Assembly: GCF_001424025.1 (NCBI RefSeq)
Contig: NZ_LMPZ01000002.1
Coordinates: 542,714 to 606,713 of the forward strand
Direction: 5' to 3'
Length of the DNA stretch: 64,000 bases
From: Brevundimonas sp. Leaf363
GTDB lineage: Bacteria > Pseudomonadota > Alphaproteobacteria > Caulobacterales > Caulobacteraceae
Each line of letters opens with the position of its first letter. The stretch's first letter is position 1. This document shows positions 8,623 to 17,651 of the stretch, piece by piece. The notes under the pieces were generated by a model. It had not been told where the DNA came from. It made no database searches and saw nothing but the letters and a program-made list of their open reading frames with translations. Both the position numbers and the translations under genes were made by a program.

Positions 8623-10421
8623 TGCACGCTCGCGATGCGCGGACCGGGCTTGGGATTGAGACGCGACAACACGTCCTCGCGCGACCCCTGCATCTCCACC
8701 TGGCCGTTCTTCATCAGCAGCAGGCGGTGCGCGACCTGGAGGAAGCCGGCCCGGTGAGCGACGACGACGACCGCGGCGCCGCGCTCAGCCGCCGCGACCA
8801 CGGCCTGCGCCAGCGCCTGCTCGCCCTCCTGATCCAGCGCCGAGTTGGGCTCGTCGAGAACCAGCAAGGCGGGCTCGCCATAAAGGGCGCGGGCCAGGGC
8901 GATACGCTGGGTCTGGCCCGCCGAAAGGCCAGAGCCGTCCGCGTTCAGCATTGTGTCGTAACCCTGCGGCAGACGCAGGATCAGCTCGTGCACGCCGGCC
9001 GCCTGCGCCGCGGCGACGGCGGCGGCGTCAATCTCGACCGGGGATAGTTTCTGGTCGCCGCCGAAGCGGGCGATGTTGTCCTTGATCGTGCCGGCGAACA
9101 GGACGGGCTGTTGCGGCAGATAGCCGACGTGGCTCGCCAGCCGGTCGCTGTCCCAGGCCTGATAGTCGGCGCCATCCAGCCGCACGACGCCCAGACCGGG
9201 CCGTAGTGCGCCGGATATGACGCGCGACAAGGTGGTCTTGCCCGAGCCGCTGGGGCCGATGATCCCCAGGATCTGGCCGGGTTCGAGCCGGGTGGATATC
9301 GACTTCAGCTGTGGCTCGGCGCCTTCGGCGAAGCGGACGCTGACGTTCTCGACCTCGATCCGCCCCATGGGCCGGGGCAGTTCTGTGCGGTCGTGTTGGG
9401 GGTCGGGGACCCCGGCGAACAGGGCGACCAGATTGGTCCAGGCGGTGCGGCCCTGGATCAGGTTGGGCCAGCCGCCCACGATCTGTTCAATCGGGGCGAC
9501 GGTGCGGCTCAGCAAGACCGACGACGCGATGATGGCGCCGGCCGAAATCTCGCCCTTCACGGCCAGGAAGGCGCCGAGGCCCAGAGCCAGAGACTGCATG
9601 GCCAGGCGGGCGAACTTGATGGCGCCGCTGAAGCCGCCGCCCGAGAACTGGGCCTGGGCCTGGGCCACCGTGGCGGTCTCCCGCTCGGCCAGCTGGCGGC
9701 CGATCATGGCGCGCTGCATGCCCAGGGCGCGCACGGTCTCGGCGTGGCTGCCAAGCGTCTCCTGCGCGGCGTAGGCGGCCGAAGCGGCCTTCAGCGAGGC
9801 CTGCAGTTTGGGCCGGGTCGCCTTCTCGTTGGCCACGGCCAACGCCAGCAGAATGCCCGCGCCGGCCAGCGACAACAGGCCGATCAGCGGATGCAGCAGG
9901 AAGCAGACCGCCAGGTAGACGACGGTCCACGGCAAGTCGAAGGCGGCGCTGACGCCTGGGCCGCTGAGGGCCGCGCGCACGCTGTCCAGGTTGCGCATCG
10001 CCTCGCCGGCATGGCCGCGCCCACGGCCGGATCCCACGACGCGGCTGAGCACCGCCCCGGCCAGCAGGCGATCCAGCCGCAGTCCGGCGCGGTACAGCAA
10101 TCTGGTGCGCAGCGAGTCCAGCGCCGTCAGCGTCGCCAGCGCGAATAGGACGATGACGGTCAGGAGCGCCAGGGTCGTCAGCCCGCCTGTCGGCACGACG
10201 CGGTTGTAGACCTGCATCATGTACAGCGTGGGCGTCAGGTAGAGGATGTTGACGAGGGCGCTGAAGACGCCCGCGACGACGAAGTGGCGCTTGCACGCCG
10301 CCACAGCCTCGGTGAGGGCCGGCGCGCCCGACGCATCGGGCAACAGCCGCTGGCCGTTGTTCAACCTGGGGTTTGACGCTCTCACAAGGCGCTTTCTAGC
10401 AGACCCGGAAACGCTCCGCAT
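8619..10421 (-). CDS. Type I secretion ABC permease/ATPase (PrtD-like)
   Basis: Inner-membrane half-transporter that exports unfolded proteins in one step with its HlyD partner and TolC. The 600 residues contain an N-terminal transmembrane domain (about 45-310, spans from VAGVFSALVNILYL onward) and a nucleotide-binding domain (about 350-580): Walker A GPSGSGKTTLS, signature LSAGQTQRIALARAL (A instead of the usual second G), Walker B LLVLDEPNSALD, and the switch His in VVVAHRAG. It lacks a C39 peptidase domain, which points to the PrtD/HasD class. The ATG start is at 10421; a GTG 12 codons later is also possible. The GH5 gene lies 21 bp upstream on the same strand, so read-through is likely. 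Confidence 0.9.
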   Translation of the reverse strand: MRSVSGSARKRLVRASNPRLNNGQRLLPDASGAPALTEAVAACKRHFVVAGVFSALVNILYLTPTLYMMQVYNRVVPTGGLTTLALLTVIVLFALATLTALDSLRTRLLYRAGLRLDRLLAGAVLSRVVGSGRGRGHAGEAMRNLDSVRAALSGPGVSAAFDLPWTVVYLAVCFLLHPLIGLLSLAGAGILLALAVANEKATRPKLQASLKAASAAYAAQETLGSHAETVRALGMQRAMIGRQLAERETATVAQAQAQFSGGGFSGAIKFARLAMQSLALGLGAFLAVKGEISAGAIIASSVLLSRTVAPIEQIVGGWPNLIQGRTAWTNLVALFAGVPDPQHDRTELPRPMGRIEVENVSVRFAEGAEPQLKSISTRLEPGQILGIIGPSGSGKTTLSRVISGALRPGLGVVRLDGADYQAWDSDRLASHVGYLPQQPVLFAGTIKDNIARFGGDQKLSPVEIDAAAVAAAQAAGVHELILRLPQGYDTMLNADGSGLSAGQTQRIALARALYGEPALLVLDEPNSALDQEGEQALAQAVVAAAERGAAVVVVAHRAGFLQVAHRLLLMKNGQVEMQGSREDVLSRLNPKPGPRIASVQ

Positions 10422-10442
10422 CCATCCCTTAGCGGCTGGCGG

Positions 10443-11777
10443 TTAAAGCCCGGTCAGCGTCGCCGCGTGCTGGCGGACCAGAGCCAGGGTGGTCGCATCG
10501 CTGTCGAACACGCCGTACCAGCCCTGCGGTTCGTGCGGGGGGTCGCCCAGGAAGGCGGTGTCGCCGCTGTGGAAGCGCCAGTCGGCGTGTCTGGCGCGGC
10601 CCTCGCCGTTCCAGGCCCAGAAGTTGGACCCCTGCAGCGGCCCGCCCTCGCGGATGCTCTTCTCCACGGCGGCGAAGATCAGGCGGTAGTAGCGGTCGCG
10701 GTAGACGGTGGTGGCGGAGGGCGCATAGCCGACGTCGCGCGGATAACCGAACTCCTCGATCACCAGCGGCTTGGCGATCTGGCGGGCGATGGTCAGGTGG
10801 CGGTCGATATAATCCTGCACCTGGGCCTCGCCGGCTGCGGCGGTGCCGGCCAGGTCATCGTCGTCCACCCAGCTCCAGTTCAGCGGCCAGATGTGGATGG
10901 TCAGATAGTCGATCTGCGGGATCGAGTGTTCGGCGACGACGCAGGCGGCCTGTTCGAGACAGCCCTTCAGACCCTCGCTGCCGGTCGAGACCAGTTGCCT
11001 GGGCGCCAGCGACTTGATTAGGACCGCCGTGTCGCGAACCCAGGCGTAGAAGTTCGGCAGGTTGGGCTCGCCCACGGCGGCCGAGCCGCCCGGGCGCGGC
11101 TCGTTGGCCAGCTGCCAGCTCATGATCGTGGGATCGTCGGCGTAACGCACGCCGGTGACGGTGTTGGTCCGGCCGACCACGGCGCGGATGTAGTCGTGAT
11201 AGAGCCGGATGGCCTCGCCCGACTGGTAGAACTGGGCGTTGAAATCGGCGAAGGCGGGCCAGGGATGGGCCGGGTCGTTCATGTTGATGTATTGGCCGCC
11301 GTTGGTCCAATACAGGTAGGTCATCATCCCGCCCGACCACTCCCAGAAGTTGGTCAGATAGACGACGGCGGTCATGTCGCGCCGAGCCATCTCGGCCAGG
11401 GTGACGTCCAGGCCCTTGAGCAGGCTTTCGTTGTATTCGGCGGAGTGGTCGCGGAAGGCCGGCTTGACCGAGTTGGTCAGCGGCGAATCCTCGCCCGAGC
11501 CGGCCAGGCGGATGTTCTTGATGCCGGCGGCCTGCATCCGGTCCAGTTCGCGGGTCAGGCGGCCTCGGTCGCCGAAGGCGCCATCCGAGCCGATCCAGGC
11601 CGCGTACCACATGTTGGTGCCGACGTAGTGATAAGGCGCGCCGTTCCGCCTGAAGCCCATGCCGTCGACGCTGACGAATGCGTCCGACCCGGTCGATGCG
11701 GAGCCGGGGACGCTGGCGCAGGCCGTCGCCGTCAAAGCGGCGACGCCCATCAGAAGGTGGCGGCGGTCGAGCATCAT
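10443..11777 (-). CDS. Exported GH5 endo-beta-1,4-mannanase-like enzyme
   Basis: TIM-barrel glycosidase of family 5, closest in appearance to the GH5_7 beta-mannanases that cut mannan backbones. The 444 residues start with a signal, MMLDRRHLLMGVAALTATAC, whose TAC could act as a lipoprotein Cys. The acid/base Glu lies in WQLANEPRPGG (E226) and the nucleophile Glu in VIEEFGYPRD (E342). Mannanase-like segments include YVGTNMWYAAWIGS, VYLTNFWEWSGGM and HIWPLNWSWV. GGGAGGA-type bases precede the start. It is divergent from the ROK kinase and only 21 bp upstream of the ABC exporter gene. Mannan as substrate is inferred from family resemblance and the neighbouring GH2 and ROK genes. Confidence 0.85.
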   Translation of the reverse strand: MMLDRRHLLMGVAALTATACASVPGSASTGSDAFVSVDGMGFRRNGAPYHYVGTNMWYAAWIGSDGAFGDRGRLTRELDRMQAAGIKNIRLAGSGEDSPLTNSVKPAFRDHSAEYNESLLKGLDVTLAEMARRDMTAVVYLTNFWEWSGGMMTYLYWTNGGQYINMNDPAHPWPAFADFNAQFYQSGEAIRLYHDYIRAVVGRTNTVTGVRYADDPTIMSWQLANEPRPGGSAAVGEPNLPNFYAWVRDTAVLIKSLAPRQLVSTGSEGLKGCLEQAACVVAEHSIPQIDYLTIHIWPLNWSWVDDDDLAGTAAAGEAQVQDYIDRHLTIARQIAKPLVIEEFGYPRDVGYAPSATTVYRDRYYRLIFAAVEKSIREGGPLQGSNFWAWNGEGRARHADWRFHSGDTAFLGDPPHEPQGWYGVFDSDATTLALVRQHAATLTGL

Positions 11778-11804
11778 GGCGTCCTCCCGACGATTCAGCG
11801 TCGT

Positions 11805-11821
11805 CTAGGAATGAGTCCTAG
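11805..11821. promoter_or_regulatory. Perfect inverted repeat in the GH5/ROK kinase divergent promoter region
   Basis: CTAGGA (11805-11810), five bases, then TCCTAG (11816-11821). The site lies 28 bases upstream of the GH5 start and about 100 bases upstream of the ROK kinase start, where an operator controlling both would be expected. I did not find the same word upstream of the GH2 gene, which weakens the idea that the local ROK repressor uses it. It is sequence-visible but functionally unproven. Confidence 0.35.
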
Positions 11822-11919
11822 CGGGCCGCGACCGTCGCCGTAAAGGCGGGTTCGGCTTGACCTTTGTCGCAGGGGTCGGCACCCCTGCCGCATCGCCTCC
11901 CGAGAGAACTGAAGCGTCA

Positions 11920-12813
11920 ATGAGCACCACGGACGAGCGCGCACGCATTGCGGGGGTCGAGCTGGGCGGGACCAAATGCGTCTGCGTCCTGGCTGATGGG
12001 GAGGGCGTGATCCTCAAGCAGGCGCGGGTCGACACGACCACGCCGGAAGAGACTCTGTCGGGCGTCGAGGCCATCCTGGACGGCTGGCGGGCGGACGACG
12101 GATTCAGCGCGCTGGGGATCGCATCGTTCGGCCCGTTGGACCTCGATCCGGCCTCGCCCGCCTGGGGCTCGATCCCGGCGACGACCAAGCCTCACTGGAG
12201 CGGCGCCGACGTGGCGAAGCGCCTGACCGGTCGCTATGGCGTGCCCTATGCGTTCGACACCGACGTCAACGGCGCAGCCTTCGCGGAGGGCCGGTGGGGT
12301 GCGGCTCAGGGTCTGAACGACTTCGCCTATGTCACCGTCGGCACCGGCGTCGGCGTCGGCCTGATCGCCAACGGCAAGGCGATGCGCGGCTTTGGTCATT
12401 GTGAACTGGGCCACATGCGTGTGCAGCGGTTGGATGGCGATGACTGGCCTGGCTGGTGCGTCTTCCACGGCGGCTGCGTCGAGGGACTGGCCTCGGGATC
12501 GGCCATCCGGGCGCGGCTGGGACGCGAGGACATCAGTAGTCTGACGGCCGACGATCCGGTCTGGGCCAATGTCGCCCATACCCTGGCGCAACTGGCGCAC
12601 ACCCTGTGCCTCACCGCCGCGCCGCGCCGCATCCTGATCGGCGGTGGCGTCGTGACCGGGCAGCCGCATCTGCTGCCGCTGATCGAGACCAAGCTGCGCG
12701 AGAGCCTGAACGGCTATCTGGTTCTGCCGGACGAGACGATCGTGCGTGCGCCGGGCCTGGGCGACCGCGCCGGGCCGCTGGGGCCCGTGGCGATGGCGCT
12801 GGACCAGCTTTAG
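11920..12813 (+). CDS. ROK family sugar kinase (fructokinase/mannokinase type)
   Basis: Cytoplasmic hexokinase that phosphorylates a monosaccharide at C6. The 297 residues begin at ATG 11920 (MSTTDERARIAGVELGGTK); an in-frame ATG 63 bases earlier would only add a low-quality leader. The ATP-binding GVELGGTKCVCVLADG and the sugar/phosphate segment GTGVGVGLI are clear. The zinc-binding element of the fructokinase branch is present: His165, Cys180, His183 and Cys186 in WCVFHGGCVEGLASG. E. coli Mak of this branch uses both fructose and mannose. Next to mannan-degrading enzymes, a mannokinase role is the natural inference. It is convergent with the ROK repressor, overlapping by 4 bp. Confidence 0.85.
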   Translation: MSTTDERARIAGVELGGTKCVCVLADGEGVILKQARVDTTTPEETLSGVEAILDGWRADDGFSALGIASFGPLDLDPASPAWGSIPATTKPHWSGADVAKRLTGRYGVPYAFDTDVNGAAFAEGRWGAAQGLNDFAYVTVGTGVGVGLIANGKAMRGFGHCELGHMRVQRLDGDDWPGWCVFHGGCVEGLASGSAIRARLGREDISSLTADDPVWANVAHTLAQLAHTLCLTAAPRRILIGGGVVTGQPHLLPLIETKLRESLNGYLVLPDETIVRAPGLGDRAGPLGPVAMALDQL

Positions 12814-14018
12814 GCCGCGTCGGCCGCTGCTTCGGCCTCAGGCTCGGCCCACAGCGCGGTGCCGCGTGGCAGCAGGAAGTGGCTGAGCGGCAGGATGGCG
12901 GCGCCGACGGCCGGCGCGTCTTCCGCCAGGGCGGCGCAGCGCACCGGTGCGATCACCGGAGCGGACGTGGCCCGCTCGCGCAACAGGGCGTTCAGCCGGT
13001 TGGCCAGCCGATCCACCGCCGCGACCGGCAGCCGCCCGCCGATCAGCACCGCCGCCGGATTGATCAGGCAGTTCACTGCGGTCAGCGGGTCGATCAGTCG
13101 TTCCGCCGCCGCGTCCAGCCACGTCGCGACGGCCGGATGGATCGGCCCTTCGGCGCTCATGCACTCCGTCAGCGTCAGCCCCTCGGCCTTCAGCGCCTCG
13201 CTGAGGCCGGACAGGGACACGAAGGTCTGGATTTGCTCGCGGCCGCCGCCGGGCGTCTCGCCCATCATGAACCCGAGCTCGCCGCTGCGCCCCTGCGCGC
13301 CCCTGCGGTAGGCGCCGTCGATGACCAGCCCGCCGCCCAGCGCCCATGAGATCAGGATGTAGAAGAAGCTGGAATAGCGCTGGCCGTGGCCCAACTGCAC
13401 CTCGCCTGTGGCGGCCGCGGCGGCGTCGTTCTCGGTGAAGGTCGGCAGGTCGTAGGGCGCCTTGAACAGGCTCGTTACGTCCAGCCCATGCCACTGGGCG
13501 TAGTCGGCCGGACGGCCCGGCAGATCGACCAGGCCGAGGTCGTCGGGGGCGGCGACGCCCACGCCCAGCAACTGATCCGCCTTGACCCCCGCCTCCTGCA
13601 ACAGCAGCGGCGCGCAATGTTGATAGAAGGCGCGCACGTCGTCCGGCAGGGCGAAAGCGATCTCCTTCGTCGCCCGGGCGCGCGTCTTGCCCAGGAAATC
13701 GACGACCACGACGGTGATGTGGTCCCGGTCGATGTTCACGCCCAAGCAGAAGCAGGCGTCCGCATTGATCGTCAGGTCGGTCGGCGGCTGGCCGCGTCCG
13801 CCGCGCCGCTGGCCTGCCTCCTCGATCATGCCATCGGCCAGCAAACGGCGCGAGATGTTGGCGATCGTCGGTGTCGTGAGGCCGGTGATCTTGGCCAGCT
13901 CGACGCGCGTCAGCGAGCCGTTGACGCGAATGGCGTGCAGGGTGATGCGCTGATTGTGATCGGCCGCGCGCACCAGATTGGTGCCGGACAGGCGGATGCC
14001 AGCTCGTGGCGGACCCAT
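12810..14018 (-). CDS. ROK family transcriptional repressor (NagC/Mlc type)
   Basis: DNA-binding repressor whose sugar-kinase-like domain senses a sugar or sugar phosphate. The 402 residues have an N-terminal winged helix-turn-helix (about 20-75: NQRITLHAIRVNGSLTRVEL, then GLTTPTIANISRRLL) followed by a ROK domain (about 90-385) containing WALGGGLVIDG. The N-terminal HTH distinguishes it from the kinase next door. It is transcribed divergently from the GH2 gene, with a 209 bp intergenic region holding two candidate operators. The likely regulon is the flanking GH2, GH5 and kinase genes. The metal-binding Cys cluster seen in the kinase is not evident here. The ATG at 14018 has AGGAG upstream at a longish 11-base spacing. 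Confidence 0.87.
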   Translation of the reverse strand: MGPPRAGIRLSGTNLVRAADHNQRITLHAIRVNGSLTRVELAKITGLTTPTIANISRRLLADGMIEEAGQRRGGRGQPPTDLTINADACFCLGVNIDRDHITVVVVDFLGKTRARATKEIAFALPDDVRAFYQHCAPLLLQEAGVKADQLLGVGVAAPDDLGLVDLPGRPADYAQWHGLDVTSLFKAPYDLPTFTENDAAAAATGEVQLGHGQRYSSFFYILISWALGGGLVIDGAYRRGAQGRSGELGFMMGETPGGGREQIQTFVSLSGLSEALKAEGLTLTECMSAEGPIHPAVATWLDAAAERLIDPLTAVNCLINPAAVLIGGRLPVAAVDRLANRLNALLRERATSAPVIAPVRCAALAEDAPAVGAAILPLSHFLLPRGTALWAEPEAEAAADAA

Positions 14019-14095
14019 GAACGCGTGAACTCCTGCGGCGAGGGCCAGCCCCCCAAGCCGCGACGTTCTTTCGATAACGCCCTGTTACAACCAAG

Positions 14096-14107
14096 GGAAG
14101 CGTTTCC
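14096..14107. promoter_or_regulatory. Near-palindrome resembling a LacI-type operator
   Basis: GGAAGCGTTTCC matches its own reverse complement at 10 of 12 positions and has the central CG typical of LacI/GalR-family operators. It sits 78 bases upstream of the ROK repressor start, in the divergent region shared with the GH2 gene. No LacI-family gene is present in the window, so a binder encoded elsewhere would be required. This is suggestive only. Confidence 0.3.
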
Positions 14108-14142
14108 AGCGACCAAAAGGCGCAGCAGTCCTATTTCGGATT

Positions 14143-14178
14143 TCAATTTGTTGATTAGCTGAGCCGCAGCGCTAGGCT
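14143..14178 (+). promoter_or_regulatory. Candidate promoter with overlapping operator for the GH2 gene
   Basis: TTGATTA (14151-14157), 13 bases, then GCTAGGCT (14171-14178) partly fits the Caulobacter housekeeping consensus TTGACGS-N10-14-GCTANAWC. An inverted repeat TCAA-N4-TTGA (14143-14154) covers the -35 element, the expected position for a repressor such as the adjacent ROK regulator. ROK operators are usually AT-rich inverted repeats, and this AT-rich patch stands out in GC-rich surroundings. It is inference from pattern only. Confidence 0.35.
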
Positions 14179-14227
14179 AGTCTCAAGTGTTGGACTGGCG
14201 CGCAGACGCCGGGCGGGAGGACGAACG

Positions 14228-17200
14228 ATGCGTTGGCTTCATGGAGCGGCAGCCCTGGTGCTTGCCTTTGCGGCGTCGCAGGCGGAGGCCGGCGTGCCCG
14301 AGCAGGGTGGCCCGTATAACGTCAGCGTGCTGGCGGGCGGCGTAGGCGTCGAGCGTGACCTGAACGCGCCGGCCCTGATGGCCGAGGGGTCCAGCTTCAG
14401 CTTCAGCGCCTGGGTCCGGCCTGAGCTGGCGCAGGGCGGCACGGTCACGCTGCTGGCGTTGGGCGCGGCGGGGGCGAACTGCCGCTGTCTCGTGCTGACC
14501 GACGGCCGTCTGGGATATCAGTCAGGCGGCCAGACCCTGACCACGCGCGAGCGGATCGCGCCGGGGCAGTGGACCCATGTCGCTGTGTCCTCCGAGGGGG
14601 ATCAAGCGACCCTCTACGTCAACGGTCGCCGCGTGGCGCGCGGACGTGTCGCGGCGGTCGCGACCTCGGCGAAGATCGGCGTGGCCCCGGTGGTGGGGGC
14701 GGGGGAGAGCCTGCGTCACTTCGGCGGTCAGATGGCCGAGGCGACCCTGCACGACACGGCGCTGGATGGCGCCGCCGTCACTGCCTTGGCCGGTGATCGG
14801 CCGAACTTCGACGTCGTCCATTTCTGGCGCGTGAACCAGGGCTGGGAATGGCAGAACCGCGCCAACACCGGCTACTTCCGCCCGCAGGACCCCTGGACCC
14901 TGCCGCAGGCGCGCGGCGAGGGCACGGCGCCGGTCGCCACGCCCGTCGCGGCCCGCCCCGTGCTGGAAGCCGGCGAACCTGGCCGCTGGACGATCAACGG
15001 CTGGACCCTGGCCGCCGCGCCCGAAGTGACGGCCGACGGCGCCGCCCTGTCGCAGCCGGGCTCGCCCGCCGGGACGTGGCGCCCCGCCACCGTTCCGGGC
15101 ACCGTCCTGACCACCCTGGTCGACCGGGGCGTCTATCCCGACCCCTATTACGGCCTGAACAACCTCGAGATCCCCGAAAGCCTGGCGCGTCAGGATTACT
15201 GGTATCGCACCAGCTTCACCGCCCCGTCCGAGGCCGCCGGGCGTCGACACACCCTGGTGCTCAATGGCGTGAATTACGCCTCCGAGGTCTGGTTAAACGG
15301 CGAAAAGGTCGGCTCGACGCGCGGCGCCTTCGTGCGCGGCCAGTTCGAGGTGACGCTGAAGCCGGGCGAGAACGTCGTGGCCATCCAGGTCTCGCCGCCG
15401 CCGCACCCCGGCACCCCGCACGAACAGTCGATCCGTGGCGGCGTGGGCGAGAACGGCGGCCAGCTGGCCATCGACGGCCCGACCTTCGTAGCCACCGAGG
15501 GCTGGGACTGGATCCCCGGCATCCGCGACCGCAACACCGGCCTGTGGCAGAATGTCGAGCTGGTCACGCACGGCGATGTCCGTGTCGTCGATCCGCAGGT
15601 CATCACCGACCTGCCCCTGCCGCGCACCGACAGCGCCGACGTGCACATCAATGTCCCGGTCGAGAACGAGGCCGACGGGCCGCGCACCGTCACCGTCCGC
15701 GCCGCTTTCGACGACGTGGTGGTCGAGAAGACCGTCACCGCCCCGCCGGGACGCTCGGTCGTCGCCTTCGCCCCGTCCGAGTTCGCGGCCCTGCGTGTCG
15801 CCAACCCGCGCCTGTGGTGGCCGAACGGGTACGGCGATCCGGTGCTCCACGACCTGACCGTCACCGCCATCGTGGACGGCCAGACCTCGGACACGGCGAC
15901 CAGCCGCTTCGGCATCCGCGAGGTCAGCTACGACCTGTCGCTGTTCGCCGCTGACGGCGAGCTGCGCCGCGTCAACGTCCAGACGACTGACGGCGGTCTG
16001 GCGGGCCAGCGGCTGATCGACGTGACGCACGAGGGGATAAAGCAGTCGCCGCGTGGCTGGGCGGAATCGCTGACGCCCGCCGGCGAGGCCTCAGCCGCCG
16101 TTGTCGCCATCGACGAGACCCTGCCGGAGCCTCACCTGACCATCCGCGTCAACGGCGTGCGCATCGCCGCGCGCGGCGGCAACTGGGGCATGGACGACGC
16201 CATGAAGCGCGTCAGCCGCGAGCGTCTGGAGCCTTATTTCCGGCTCCAGCGCGACGGCCACATGAACGTCATCCGCAACTGGATGGGCAACAACTATCAG
16301 GACAGCTTCCTCGACCTCGCGGACGAGTACGGCATGATGATCCTGAGCGATTTCTGGCAGTCGACGCAGAACTTCCAGGTCGAGCCGCAGGATCCGCAGC
16401 TGTTCCTGGACAACGCCCGCGACACGGTTGCCCGCTATCGCAACCACCCCTCGATCATCCTCTGGTTTGGCCGCAACGAGGGCGTGCCCTATCCGATGCT
16501 CAACGAGGGTCTGGACGATGTGGTCGCCGAGCTGGACGGCACCCGCTGGTTCACCGGCAGTTCGAACAGCATCAACCTGCAGGGCTCCGGCCCGTACAAC
16601 TACCGCCCGCCCGTGGGCTATTTCACCGACCTGGCGACGGGCTTTTCGGTCGAGACCGGCACGCCGTCGCTGTCCACGCTGGAGTCGATCCAAAGCTATG
16701 TTCCGGCCGAGGACCTGTGGCCGCTGTCGGACACCCTAGCCTATCACGACTGGCATTTCGCCGGGAACGGCGACACGGCCACCTTCATGGCGGCGCTGGA
16801 CACCATGTTCGGCGCGGCGACCAGCTTCGAGGACTTCGAGCGCAAGGCGCAGATGATGAACCTCGAGACCCACAAGGCCATGTACGAGGGCTTCCTGGGT
16901 CACCTGTGGACCAAGAACAGCGGCCGGCTGCTCTGGATGACGCATCCGGCGTGGCCGTCGAACGCCTGGCAGATCTATAGCTGGGACTACGACACCTCGG
17001 CCGCCTATTACGGTTCGCGCACGGCGACGGAGCCGCTGCACGTTCAGATGAACCTGCCGGACAACGGCGTGGTGGTGCTGAACACCACGCGAGACGACCG
17101 GTCGGGCCTGTCGGTGAAGACGCGGATCGTCAGCCTGGACAACCGCGAGCTCTTCACCCGCACCGACGCGGTCGACGCCCTGTCGAACCGGGTGACGACG

Positions 17201-17644
17201 GTGGGCGACACCCCGCTGGCGTCGATCCTGGAGACTGAGCGCGCGGCGCTGGTGGTGCTGCAACTGGTGGACGGGGAGGGCCGGGTGCTGTCCGACAACC
17301 GCTACTGGCGCGGCGCGACCCCTGCCGACTATCGCCGCCTGAACGATTTGCCGGCCCAGCCGGTCACGGTCAGCCTGAGCGCGGCGCGCGTCGACGGTGA
17401 TGAGCGCATGGTGACGGCCGAGCTGGCCAACACCGGCGCGGCGCCTTCGTTGAACCTGAAGCTGACGCTGGTGGACGGCGAGGGGCGGCGCATCCTGCCG
17501 GCCTACTATGCTGACAACTATGTCACGCTGCTGCCGGGCGAGAGCCGCCGGATCGACATCCGTTATCCGGCGACGGCGACGGGCGCCCCGTCGGTAAGGT
17601 TGCGCGGCTGGAACGCCGTGGCGGCCCAGGCGACGGCGAACTGA
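14228..17644 (+). CDS. Exported LamG-GH2 exo-glycosidase (beta-mannosidase or exo-glucosaminidase type)
   Basis: Large GH2 enzyme, 1138 residues, with a cleavable signal (residues 1-22, ending AEA). A LamG/concanavalin-like domain (about 30-210) precedes the usual GH2 sugar-binding, Ig-like and TIM-barrel domains (about 245-900) and a C-terminal beta-sandwich. The acid/base Glu is in LWFGRNEGVP (E751) and the nucleophile Glu in FSVETGTPSL (E809). Segments YRPPVGYFTD, TEPLHVQMNL and VVVLNTTRDD recall exo-beta-D-glucosaminidase CsxA and the bacterial mannosidase branch near it. Neighbouring mannanase and ROK genes favour beta-mannosidase. The ATG follows GGGAGGACGA. A strong terminator lies just downstream. 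Confidence 0.85.
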   Translation: MRWLHGAAALVLAFAASQAEAGVPEQGGPYNVSVLAGGVGVERDLNAPALMAEGSSFSFSAWVRPELAQGGTVTLLALGAAGANCRCLVLTDGRLGYQSGGQTLTTRERIAPGQWTHVAVSSEGDQATLYVNGRRVARGRVAAVATSAKIGVAPVVGAGESLRHFGGQMAEATLHDTALDGAAVTALAGDRPNFDVVHFWRVNQGWEWQNRANTGYFRPQDPWTLPQARGEGTAPVATPVAARPVLEAGEPGRWTINGWTLAAAPEVTADGAALSQPGSPAGTWRPATVPGTVLTTLVDRGVYPDPYYGLNNLEIPESLARQDYWYRTSFTAPSEAAGRRHTLVLNGVNYASEVWLNGEKVGSTRGAFVRGQFEVTLKPGENVVAIQVSPPPHPGTPHEQSIRGGVGENGGQLAIDGPTFVATEGWDWIPGIRDRNTGLWQNVELVTHGDVRVVDPQVITDLPLPRTDSADVHINVPVENEADGPRTVTVRAAFDDVVVEKTVTAPPGRSVVAFAPSEFAALRVANPRLWWPNGYGDPVLHDLTVTAIVDGQTSDTATSRFGIREVSYDLSLFAADGELRRVNVQTTDGGLAGQRLIDVTHEGIKQSPRGWAESLTPAGEASAAVVAIDETLPEPHLTIRVNGVRIAARGGNWGMDDAMKRVSRERLEPYFRLQRDGHMNVIRNWMGNNYQDSFLDLADEYGMMILSDFWQSTQNFQVEPQDPQLFLDNARDTVARYRNHPSIILWFGRNEGVPYPMLNEGLDDVVAELDGTRWFTGSSNSINLQGSGPYNYRPPVGYFTDLATGFSVETGTPSLSTLESIQSYVPAEDLWPLSDTLAYHDWHFAGNGDTATFMAALDTMFGAATSFEDFERKAQMMNLETHKAMYEGFLGHLWTKNSGRLLWMTHPAWPSNAWQIYSWDYDTSAAYYGSRTATEPLHVQMNLPDNGVVVLNTTRDDRSGLSVKTRIVSLDNRELFTRTDAVDALSNRVTTVGDTPLASILETERAALVVLQLVDGEGRVLSDNRYWRGATPADYRRLNDLPAQPVTVSLSAARVDGDERMVTAELANTGAAPSLNLKLTLVDGEGRRILPAYYADNYVTLLPGESRRIDIRYPATATGAPSVRLRGWNAVAAQATAN

Positions 17645-17651
17645 CGCGTTC

